From: Sphingobacteriales bacterium
Lineage (GTDB): Bacteria; Bacteroidota; Bacteroidia; Sphingobacteriales; Sphingobacteriaceae
DNA: 64,000 nucleotides
Assembly (NCBI GenBank): GCA_004293485.1
Contig: RDYW01000031.1
Coordinates: 62,001 to 126,000, forward strand
Direction of reading: 5' to 3'
Shown here: positions 1 through 7,490 of the stretch, piece after piece
Layout: the number at the start of each line of letters is the position of its first letter
How positions within the stretch are numbered: position 1 is the stretch's first letter
Translations under genes and position numbers: made by a program
The notes under the pieces: model-generated
What the model saw: the letters and a program-made list of their open reading frames with translations, nothing else
Told to the model about the DNA's origin: nothing
The model's database searches: none

Positions 1-1
1 T

Positions 2-3000
2 AATGGCGCAGGTGTAGCCATTGGCGATATAAATAACGATGGCCTAGCCGATGTTTTTTTTACCGCCAACCAAGGCAATAACAAGCTATACCTCAATAAA
101 GGAAATTGGAAATTCGAAGATATTACCGCAAAAGCAGGGGTAAAAGGCATACATAAATGGCATACAGGCGTAAGCATGGTTGATATTAATGCCGATGGTT
201 GGCTAGATATATATGTATGTAATAGTGGCGATATTAACGGCGACGATAAAGCCAACGAATTATACATTAACCAACAAAACGGTACTTTTAAAGAGCAAGC
301 ACAGCAATATGGCTTAAACGATAAAGGGCTATCAACCCATGCCGCATTTTTTGATTACGACCACGATGGTGATTTAGATTGTTACATCCTCAACAACAGT
401 TACCGCCCCATAGAGAGTTTTGGCTTTAGCGTAAAATTACGTTACGAACGAGATGCCCTAGGGGGGCACCGCTTATACCGAAACGATAAATCTAAATTTG
501 TAGATGTAAGCGAAAAGGCAGGTATTTATGGCAGTGCCATTGGCTTTGGCTTAGGCCTAAGTGTGGGCGATGTAAATAACGATGGCTGGGACGATATATA
601 TGTATCGAACGATTTTTTTGAAAAAGATTACCTATACATCAACCAAAAAAATGGCACATTTAAAGAAGTTATTGCCGATGCTATGGGGCATATAAGCCAA
701 GCATCTATGGGCTCCGATATGATGGATGTAAATAACGATGGCTACCTCGATATTTTTACTACCGATATGCTGCCCGAACCCGATGTTAAGCTAAAAACCA
801 CCACCGTGTTTGATGATTATAACCTATCAAATGCCAAAATACGAAGCGATTTTCACCATCAGTTTGCCGCCAATTGTTTACAGCTAAACAACGGCGATGG
901 TACCTTTAGCGAAGTAGCAGCTTACGCAGGGGTAAACGCTACCGACTGGAGCTGGGGTGCCTTATCATTCGATTTTAATAACGATGGCTGGAAAGATTTA
1001 TTTGTAAGCAATGGCATTAGTAAAGACCTTACCGACCAAGATTTTTTAAATTATTTTAGCAGTAGTGTGGTTATGGATAATGCCAAGGCGGGTATTGTAG
1101 ATTTTGAGGGAATGCTAAACAAAATGAAATCGAACCCAATACCCAATTACGGTTTTATCAATCAAAAAAACCTAACCTTTAAAAACGCTACGCTTGAAAT
1201 GGGTTTTGATGCCCCAAGTTTTAGCAATGGTGCCGCTTATGGCGATTTAGATAACGATGGCGATTTAGATTTAGTGGTTAACAACGAAAACGCCGAAGCT
1301 TTTGTTTACCGAAATACAGCTTCTGAAACACTAAAAACCAACTTTTTAAAAGTAAAACTTAAAGGGCACTCGCCCAATACTTTTGGCTACGGTGTTAGGG
1401 TAACTATTTATTCCAAAAATGACATACAAGTTTTGCAGCAAATGCCTAGCAGGGGTTTCCAAAGTTCGGTAGAGCCCATACTTAATTTTGGCCTGGGTAA
1501 CACAAAACAAATAGATAGCCTAGTAGTGCTGTGGCCTAATTTAAAAACACAATCAATCAAAAATATAATTGGCAATAAAACAATAGTGCTACAACAAGCC
1601 AATGCACATCAAAAATTTGAACCTCAGAAAGTATCAGGCAACCCTTTTTTCAACCCATTAAAAGTATCCCAATTTATTGCTGGCAACATCCTACACAAAG
1701 AAAACAATTTTATTGATTTTAATATCGAAAGGCTTATACCCAAAATGCTATCGGCCGATGGCCCTAAAATAACCGTTGCCGATGTAAACGGCGACGGTCT
1801 CGATGATTTTTTAATAGGAGCTGCCAAAGGCGATGTAAATAAACTTTTTTTGGCTTTGCCCAATGGCAAAGGCTTTAAACTAAGCATACAGCCCGTACTG
1901 CAAATGCCCAATGCAAGCGACAATACCGATGCAGTTTTTTTAGATGCCGATAATGATGGTGATAAGGATTTTCTGTTGGTGTATGGCGGTAACGAAGATA
2001 AATTAGGCAGCATTTCGCTTATCCCCAAATTGTTTTTAAACGATGGCAAAGGAAATTTTACCAGAGCCGCATCCATACCTTTTTTAAGTATAAATGCAGC
2101 CTGTGCCAAGGCCTCCGACTTTGATAACGATGGCGATATAGATGTTTTTATAGGCGCCCGCAGCATACCTGGTTTTTACGGACTTAGCCCCAATAGTGTA
2201 TTGCTACAAAACGATGGTAAGGGAGGTTTTAATGATGTTACCACCGCTGTAGCTCCTCAGCTTGCAAAGTTGGGTATGGTAACCGATGCCCAATGGGCCG
2301 ATATTGACCAAGATGGAACCCAAGAGTTAATTGTTGTAGGCGATTGGATGCCTATTACTATATTAAAATACCAAAACAAAAAACTAAAATTATTTAAAAC
2401 CTTGGCCAATTCATCGGGCTGGTGGAATTGCTTAAACATAAGCGATATTGATGGCGATGGCAAGCCCGATATAATTGCAGGTAACTTAGGCCAAAACTCT
2501 AAAATAAAAGCCGATGCCAAGCATCCCGCTAGGTTATACACAAATGATTTTGACAAAAATGGACAAACCGAGCCCATAGCCGTGTATTACAAAACCGATG
2601 GTAAGGCATATCCTTTTAACCTTAGGGCCGATTTGGTAGCACAACTGCCCCAACTAAAAAAGAAATTTTTACGTTACGATGCCTATGCCGGTAAAGCCAT
2701 CGAAGATGTTTTTACCGAAGATGAATTAAGCAGTTCGCAATTATTACAAGTGCAAGAAACCCGTTCGTGTATTTTTAGAAATATAGGAACGGGCAATTTT
2801 GTAAAGCAGCCCTTACCTATGCAAGCGCAGCTGTCGCCAGTATATGCTATTTTAGTTTCCGATTTTAACAACGATAAAATACCCGATATGTTTTTAGGAG
2901 GTAATTTTTATGGCCTAAAACCCGAAGTAGGCCGCTACGATGCCTGCTATGGCTTAACCTTTTTGGGGACTAAAAACCATTCATTTACCTATAAAAATCC

Positions 3001-3124
3001 CACACAAAGTGGGCTACTGGTTACGGGCGAAGTAAGAGATGTAAAAGAAATAAAACTAAAAAACAAAAGTTTTCTTTTACTATCTCGCAATAACGATAGC
3101 GTGTTGCTGTTTGAGAAAAAGTAG
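2..3124 (+). CDS. FG-GAP/VCBS repeat protein with ASPIC/UnbV domain (5' partial)
   Basis: The reading frame is open to the left window edge; position 2 begins the first complete in-frame codon, so the true start and probable signal peptide lie outside. About 1040 residues are visible. Many D-x-N-x-D-G-x-x-D calcium-type loops recur (for example DINADGWLD, DVNNDGWDD, DLDNDGDLD, DVNGDGLDD, DFDNDGDID), typical of FG-GAP/VCBS beta-propeller blades. Between roughly nucleotides 1345 and 1560 the chain has the features of the ASPIC/UnbV domain (a gARVtiy-like strand, then RGFQSS, LNFGLGN and VLWP). Further propeller repeats follow. Such proteins in Bacteroidota are exported and often occur with SusC/SusD systems, but their function is not established. 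An internal ATG at 176 is not the start, because the repeat pattern continues upstream of it. The family is clear; the role is unknown. Confidence 0.9.
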   Translation, partial: NGAGVAIGDINNDGLADVFFTANQGNNKLYLNKGNWKFEDITAKAGVKGIHKWHTGVSMVDINADGWLDIYVCNSGDINGDDKANELYINQQNGTFKEQAQQYGLNDKGLSTHAAFFDYDHDGDLDCYILNNSYRPIESFGFSVKLRYERDALGGHRLYRNDKSKFVDVSEKAGIYGSAIGFGLGLSVGDVNNDGWDDIYVSNDFFEKDYLYINQKNGTFKEVIADAMGHISQASMGSDMMDVNNDGYLDIFTTDMLPEPDVKLKTTTVFDDYNLSNAKIRSDFHHQFAANCLQLNNGDGTFSEVAAYAGVNATDWSWGALSFDFNNDGWKDLFVSNGISKDLTDQDFLNYFSSSVVMDNAKAGIVDFEGMLNKMKSNPIPNYGFINQKNLTFKNATLEMGFDAPSFSNGAAYGDLDNDGDLDLVVNNENAEAFVYRNTASETLKTNFLKVKLKGHSPNTFGYGVRVTIYSKNDIQVLQQMPSRGFQSSVEPILNFGLGNTKQIDSLVVLWPNLKTQSIKNIIGNKTIVLQQANAHQKFEPQKVSGNPFFNPLKVSQFIAGNILHKENNFIDFNIERLIPKMLSADGPKITVADVNGDGLDDFLIGAAKGDVNKLFLALPNGKGFKLSIQPVLQMPNASDNTDAVFLDADNDGDKDFLLVYGGNEDKLGSISLIPKLFLNDGKGNFTRAASIPFLSINAACAKASDFDNDGDIDVFIGARSIPGFYGLSPNSVLLQNDGKGGFNDVTTAVAPQLAKLGMVTDAQWADIDQDGTQELIVVGDWMPITILKYQNKKLKLFKTLANSSGWWNCLNISDIDGDGKPDIIAGNLGQNSKIKADAKHPARLYTNDFDKNGQTEPIAVYYKTDGKAYPFNLRADLVAQLPQLKKKFLRYDAYAGKAIEDVFTEDELSSSQLLQVQETRSCIFRNIGTGNFVKQPLPMQAQLSPVYAILVSDFNNDKIPDMFLGGNFYGLKPEVGRYDACYGLTFLGTKNHSFTYKNPTQSGLLVTGEVRDVKEIKLKNKSFLLLSRNNDSVLLFEKK

Positions 3125-3168
3125 CAAACTAGCCCATGTGCTGGATGAGCTTTTAGGCTTATATAGCT

Positions 3169-4476
3169 TTACACCACCCTGTTTACGTCCCACGCTTCTA
3201 AATAATCGGCCACTTTTTTAATAAAAGCACCGCCAAGCGAACCATCAACTACCCTATGGTCGTACGACATGGATAGGTACATTTTATGCCTTATAGCAAT
3301 AACATCTCCAAACTGCGTTTCTAATACGGCGGGTTTTTTTTGTATAACCCCTACAGCCAATATTGCTACTTGTGGTTGGTTAATAATAGGGGTACCCATA
3401 ATATTGCCAAAAGCACCTAGGTTGGTTAAAGTAAATGTGCCGCCTTGCACCTCGTCGGGTTGTAGTTTATTTATGCGGGCTCGGCTGGCTAGGTCGTTTA
3501 CTGCTTTTGTGAGGCCTAATAAACTTAGCTGGTCGGCGTTTTTTATTACAGGTACAATTAAGTTACCCGTAGGCAAAGCTGTAGCCATACCGATGTTTAT
3601 ATTTTTCTTTTTAATAATTTGTGTGCCGTTTACCGATACGTTTACCATTGGCATATTTTTTAAAGCTTTGGCTACTGCCTCCACAAAAATAGGGGTAAAA
3701 GTAATTTTAATACCTTCTCTTTTTTCGAAACTGTTTTTTATTTTATTTCGCCATTGCACTACATCGGTAACATCAACTTCTATAAACGAAGTAACATGTG
3801 GGGCGGTATGTAGGCTAGTTACCATGTGTTCGGCAATAATTTTACGCATCCTATCCATTTCTACAATTTCATCGGTATTGCTTTCGGGGGCTTGTGCAGT
3901 TATGCTTTGTTGGGCAATGGTAGTTTTTATTTCGCTTTGGGCGGATTTATGGTGGGCTATAAAATCTAATACATCGTGTTTGGTAACTCGGTTATCGGCA
4001 CCAGTACCTACAATGGTATCTAATTGTTGCAAGGTAATGCCTTCCTCTTGTGCCATACTTTTTACCAATGGTGAGTAAAATTTACCTCCATCGTAAGCAA
4101 CAAATGATTTTACATCTTTTATGGTTTGTTCTTTTTGCTGTACTACGGTTTCAGTGGTTTCAATATCAACAGGGATAATTTCTGCCTTTGGCACATCATT
4201 TTTTGATTGCTCGAGTGCATCACTTCTGGTTTCTTCATTAGTTTCAATAATGGCAATTACATCACCCACACGGGCTATATCGTTTTCGGCAAAAAACTGT
4301 TTTATTACCCTTCCTGCCACGGGCGATGGCACCTCCGAATCTACTTTATCGGTAGCTATCTCTACCAAAATATCATCTATAGCAACTGTATCGCCTTCGT
4401 GTTTCTCCCATTTTATAATGGTAGCTTCTGCAACACTTTCTCCCATTTTGGGTAATAAAACTTCGTATTGTGCCAT
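3169..4476 (-). CDS. 2-oxo acid dehydrogenase complex E2 (dihydrolipoyllysine acyltransferase)
   Basis: A 435-residue E2 protein of a pyruvate, 2-oxoglutarate or branched-chain 2-oxoacid dehydrogenase complex, which transfers the acyl group from lipoamide to CoA. The N-terminal lipoyl domain (about 1-78) carries the modifiable lysine in EIATDKVDSEV, near residue 44. A peripheral subunit-binding domain lies near 132-173. The catalytic acyltransferase domain covers about 205-435 and ends with the active-site HRVVDG motif. Family length is normal for a single-lipoyl E2. The substrate cannot be told from sequence by eye; the branched-chain type is common in this phylum. It is monocistronic here: no E1 or E3 gene is adjacent, and the next gene in this direction is over 800 bp away. 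Confidence 0.93.
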   Translation of the reverse strand: MAQYEVLLPKMGESVAEATIIKWEKHEGDTVAIDDILVEIATDKVDSEVPSPVAGRVIKQFFAENDIARVGDVIAIIETNEETRSDALEQSKNDVPKAEIIPVDIETTETVVQQKEQTIKDVKSFVAYDGGKFYSPLVKSMAQEEGITLQQLDTIVGTGADNRVTKHDVLDFIAHHKSAQSEIKTTIAQQSITAQAPESNTDEIVEMDRMRKIIAEHMVTSLHTAPHVTSFIEVDVTDVVQWRNKIKNSFEKREGIKITFTPIFVEAVAKALKNMPMVNVSVNGTQIIKKKNINIGMATALPTGNLIVPVIKNADQLSLLGLTKAVNDLASRARINKLQPDEVQGGTFTLTNLGAFGNIMGTPIINQPQVAILAVGVIQKKPAVLETQFGDVIAIRHKMYLSMSYDHRVVDGSLGGAFIKKVADYLEAWDVNRVV

Positions 4477-5293
4477 ATTTTATTTTTGAATACTTAGGTT
4501 TTCGGGCTTATGGTAAAGGGCTTTTTTAAACCGTTAACCTAAACATTTAACTTTTTTTAAGGTTTAAAGCCCTAACCAGTTATTAACCAAGCTTTTAATG
4601 TATATTGTGTTATTTTTTGCTAATGTTTATATCAAATTAATTTTGTTAAGCTAACTGCAAGTAAGTTATGTTACTTATTTTCTTACCCGGCTAAAGCTTT
4701 ATTTTTAGTGTCTAAAGATATTTTAACTCCCATGTTTTTAATCAGTATTACAGCGTAAAATATTTTACAATTTTTGGTTAGTAAATGTTTTTTTTATGGC
4801 TTCAATAATTTAGAAAGTATTTAGGGTTTCTTGTTTATATTATTTAATAACCAAACTGCAAGCTTGCACAACTGTTCCCTTTTTTTAAATTTTTGTTAAA
4901 AATTACCACTAATTTTAATGTGTAAAAATTTTATTTTTTATTTATTTTTTCGGTACAAAGGTAGTTAAAAAGGTTCTACTCTCAAATGCAATATAGCTAG
5001 CTGTAGCATTACATATAAGTTGAGTACTTGGCTAAGGTAGCAAATTAAAATTGCGTAAAGCCACAAAAGCAAAATGTAAATAAACACCCATATAGTACCA
5101 AAATTATTACTGTAAATTAAATTATTGTTTTTAGCACTTTTGTGTTAACCTAAATATAACTATCTACTTTGTAGTAGTTTGGTTTTTATAAAGTTTTTAC
5201 ATAGTTTTAACGTTGTAGCTGCCTAACTTAGGTTGCAATTGTAACTTGTGCAATGCTTACCAGCAAACAAGAAACGTTTTAATTAATATTTAA
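4477..5293. other. 817-bp AT-rich intergenic region, nothing recognised
   Basis: This spacer lies upstream of the E2 gene and downstream of tilS. I found no convincing ORF, tRNA or repeat in it. A 12-bp palindrome, TGCAAGCTTGCA, sits near 4857-4868 but has no adjacent T-tract to make it a terminator. The E2 promoter probably lies in the left part. Confidence 0.5.
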
Positions 5294-6631
5294 CTATCGA
5301 ACTTGGTTTTGTAGCATCTCAATTGATACAATTTTTGTTGTTGTAGCACTAATCTTAAATCTATCATCGCTGCGGAGGCCACAAACCCAAATTATTTGGC
5401 CATTGCCGTTTACCAAAATGGGTGTTTCGGCTTTTTGGAAAACAGAGAGCTTTAGGTTGATAAAAAAATCGCTTACTTTTTTTTTGTTATTCATCCCGTA
5501 AGGAATAAAAACATCGCCTTGCTGCCAAGTGCGTAGGGTTAATGGGTAAATAAGTTTATCGGCATCAACAAAAAGAGTGTTTAAATTTATTTTTAAATTA
5601 TTAGGAACTTGCTTTAAAACAGCTTGGGTAAAGCGTTTTTCTATAAAAAAAACTTCGCTACTGCTGGGCTCAATATTAATTGTAGTTGCTGGGGCAGTTG
5701 TTATTGGTTTGATAATGATATTTTCCCTATCTAAAACCAACTGGTGTGTAGCCGAAAAAAACTGCCTGCCCGAATGTTTTTTTAAAACCGACACCATATT
5801 GTTTACCGTAGTATTATTAAACCCAAAAGGGTTAAATAGTTCATAAATAATTAATGGCTGTAATTTTTTTATTTCGTTTACGCTTACGCTGATGCTGGTA
5901 TGTTGGTAAACAAAAAGCTGATTTCGGATTTTTTCTACCTCTTGTTTCAAAAAACCTTCGAGTTGCGAAAAATAAGCTAGGTTGTTTTTAAATGTGGTTT
6001 CTAAAGCTGGGTTTAGTTTTTTTAGTTCAGGAATAACGGCCAACCTTATGCGGTTACGCATATATTTTGTGCTGGCGTTAGAGCTATCCTCCATGTAAGT
6101 GAAATTATATTGCTGTATAATTTGGGTAATTTCATCGCTGGTAAAGCATAAAAAGGGGCGAATTATATTAGCCCGATTTTGCGAAATACCGTGTAGGCCA
6201 GCAATACCTGTACCTCTAACTAGGTTAATTAAAACGGTTTCGATGGCATCGTTTTGGTGTTGGGCTATGGCAATTTTTTGGTAGTTGTATTGCTGCCTAA
6301 GTTGCTCAAAAAATTGGTAACGCAGGGTTCGGGCGGCCATTTGTATGCTTATTTTATGGGTAATTGCGTAGGTAAGGGTATCAAAATTTACGAAATAAAA
6401 GGGCACCTGCAAACTATCGGCCAGGGCTTTAACAAAACTTTGGTCTCGCATGCTTTCATCGCCCCGCAGGCCAAAATTGCAATGTGCAATGCCAAAATTG
6501 TAGCCCGCTTGTTTAAAAAAATGTGCCATAAGTACCGAATCTTTACCGCCACTTACGCCCAGCAAAACCTTATCGCCTTTGGCAAACAAGTAATTTTGTT
6601 GGATAAAATTGGTAAAACGAGTTAAAAACAT
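5294..6631 (-). CDS. tilS: tRNA(Ile)-lysidine synthase TilS
   Basis: An ATP-dependent enzyme that converts C34 of the tRNA(Ile) CAU anticodon to lysidine, which changes its charging and decoding to isoleucine; it is normally essential. The 445-residue product has the N-type ATP pyrophosphatase P-loop SGGKDS at residues 27-32, followed by a family-typical region (HCNFGLRGDES, AIAQHQNDAIET). The C-terminal part has the TilS substrate-binding layout, ending near a PYGMNNKKKVSDFF segment. It starts only 6 bp after the yoeB stop, so it now forms the last gene of a yefM-yoeB-tilS transcription unit. Its first about 22 codons are duplicated upstream of yefM (7374-7443), which indicates that the toxin-antitoxin module was inserted at the tilS start. 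Confidence 0.95.
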   Translation of the reverse strand: MFLTRFTNFIQQNYLFAKGDKVLLGVSGGKDSVLMAHFFKQAGYNFGIAHCNFGLRGDESMRDQSFVKALADSLQVPFYFVNFDTLTYAITHKISIQMAARTLRYQFFEQLRQQYNYQKIAIAQHQNDAIETVLINLVRGTGIAGLHGISQNRANIIRPFLCFTSDEITQIIQQYNFTYMEDSSNASTKYMRNRIRLAVIPELKKLNPALETTFKNNLAYFSQLEGFLKQEVEKIRNQLFVYQHTSISVSVNEIKKLQPLIIYELFNPFGFNNTTVNNMVSVLKKHSGRQFFSATHQLVLDRENIIIKPITTAPATTINIEPSSSEVFFIEKRFTQAVLKQVPNNLKINLNTLFVDADKLIYPLTLRTWQQGDVFIPYGMNNKKKVSDFFINLKLSVFQKAETPILVNGNGQIIWVCGLRSDDRFKISATTTKIVSIEMLQNQVR

Positions 6632-6635
6632 GTTT
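6566..6635 (-). repeat. 70-bp direct repeat, copy A (functional tilS 5' end)
   Basis: The first codons of tilS together with four bases ahead of the ATG. It matches copy B at 7374-7443 at 67 of 70 positions by my alignment; differences are at 6569, 6576 and 6620. Together the copies bracket the yefM-yoeB module in direct orientation, with a repeat unit of 808 bp. Confidence 0.9.
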
Positions 6636-6637
6636 TT

Positions 6638-6922
6638 TTATTCATCATAATGAAACCTACATTGTACAATAATACATTTTTGATTTAAGCCTTTTGTACC
6701 CGTAATTTGATACACCAAGCGGTGTTCGCCAGTAATTCGGCGAGACCAAAAACCTTTTAAATTATATTTTAATGGTTCGGGTTTGCCTAAGCCATTAAAT
6801 GGTGTTTGCTTAATAGATTTTATGAGGTTTCTAATTTTAACCGTAACGCTTTCATCGTTTTGTATCCAATACTCAAAATCTTCCCAACCTTTGGGAGTAA
6901 ATTCGATATTCATTTTAAACAA
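6638..6922 (-). CDS. yoeB: Type II toxin YoeB (Txe/YoeB family mRNA interferase)
   Basis: A 94-residue RelE-fold endoribonuclease that in studied homologues cleaves mRNA in the ribosomal A site. The family signature is very clear: [18 protein letters not shown] followed by [12 protein letters not shown] and a C-terminal CRFHYDE that carries the catalytic His-Tyr pair. Translation probably starts at the second Met ([10 protein letters not shown]), which fits family length better, although the first Met overlaps the antitoxin gene by 8 bp. It is directly downstream of its antitoxin and 6 bp upstream of tilS. All residues expected for an active toxin appear present. Confidence 0.93.
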   Translation of the reverse strand: MFKMNIEFTPKGWEDFEYWIQNDESVTVKIRNLIKSIKQTPFNGLGKPEPLKYNLKGFWSRRITGEHRLVYQITGTKGLNQKCIIVQCRFHYDE

Positions 6923-7190
6923 TAACTAAAGCCTCATCCTCAAAGGTGTAAGGAATATTATTACCACTATTTATTTGTTTGATAGATGATTCTAACCGGT
7001 TACGGTTAGCCACAGTTGATAATAAATGTGCTGTTTCGTTAAGCGAATTGTACTCTTTTATAGAAATTATTACCACCGCATCGTTCTCGTTATTATTACG
7101 AGGAACTACCACAACATCATCGTTACTACTTACGGCATCTAAATAGGTTTTCATATTGTTACGCAAAGCGGATATAGTTATAGCTTTCAT
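6915..7190 (-). CDS. yefM: Antitoxin of YefM/Phd family
   Basis: A 91-residue antitoxin that pairs with YoeB. The N-terminal DNA-binding part ([20 protein letters not shown]) and the following strand with [16 protein letters not shown] match the Phd/YefM fold; the C-terminal tail is the likely toxin-neutralising segment. Members repress their own operon by binding operator sites at the promoter. The gene overlaps yoeB by 8 bp, as expected for coupled translation. Upstream, at 7191-7225, the sequence contains repeats of TGTACA/TTGTAC character (tgtacagttaattgtacaaacaaatgtacg) that could be the YefM operator; this is an inference. Confidence 0.92.
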   Translation of the reverse strand: MKAITISALRNNMKTYLDAVSSNDDVVVVPRNNNENDAVVIISIKEYNSLNETAHLLSTVANRNRLESSIKQINSGNNIPYTFEDEALVIV

Positions 7191-7193
7191 ATT

Positions 7194-7228
7194 TTATATG
7201 TACAGTTAATTGTACAAACAAATGTACG
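7194..7228 (-). promoter_or_regulatory. Candidate YefM operator/promoter
   Basis: Immediately upstream of yefM are three TGTAC-containing half sites (in tatgTACAg, ttgTACAaa and atgTACgt contexts) within about 30 bp. YefM of E. coli binds TGTACA palindromes in its own promoter, so the match is suggestive. No footprint or promoter assay is available. Confidence 0.5.
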
Positions 7229-7373
7229 TTTTTTTACTTAAATTACTTTTTTGAACAAAATTTAATGCTATTAAAGCTAAATAAAGCAATTTTTTAATGG
7301 CATGTTAGGGATGCGGTTTAATTGGATTGAGTTTAACAAAGAGTGTTGCGTGAGGACACGCACCACAGCGGTG

Positions 7374-7443
7374 AACTTTATCGGCTTTGGCAAACAAGTA
7401 ATTTTGTTGGATAAAATTGGTAAAACGGGTTAAAAACATGTTT
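7374..7443 (-). repeat. 70-bp direct repeat, copy B (tilS 5' fragment)
   Basis: A near copy of the tilS start in the same orientation, including an ATG at 7437-7439. Read on the minus strand it encodes about 22 TilS-like residues (MFLTRFTNFIQQNYLFAK...), then diverges into unrelated sequence and stops within about 25 further codons. A small hairpin (TGCGTG-agga-CACGCA, 7347-7362) lies just beyond the point of divergence. It is a remnant of tilS left on the far side of the TA module, next to the presumed original tilS promoter that would share the 47-bp gap with the divergent OstA-like gene. Confidence 0.88.
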
Positions 7444-7490
7444 CAAAAATAAACCTTTAAAATGGTTAGCAAAAAAGTAATTTTACCACC

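Noticed and set aside
1624-2166. 180-residue frame on the minus strand within the FG-GAP gene
   Set aside because: Its residues are explained as the reverse of the repeat-rich coding sequence; no known family.
176-3124. ATG at 176 as the real start of the first gene
   Set aside because: The same frame is open to position 2 and carries more FG-GAP repeats upstream, so the gene is cut by the window edge.
3269-4489. Plus-strand frames of 269 and 122 residues over the E2 gene
   Set aside because: They overlap the clear E2 reading frame; composition is that of a shadow frame.
4857-4868. 12-bp palindrome as a terminator
   Set aside because: Neither side has a T-tract directly after the hairpin and it is far from the nearest gene end.
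7347-7362. Short hairpin beside the outer tilS copy as a recombination site
   Set aside because: Only a 6-bp stem and a single example; not enough to call a site.
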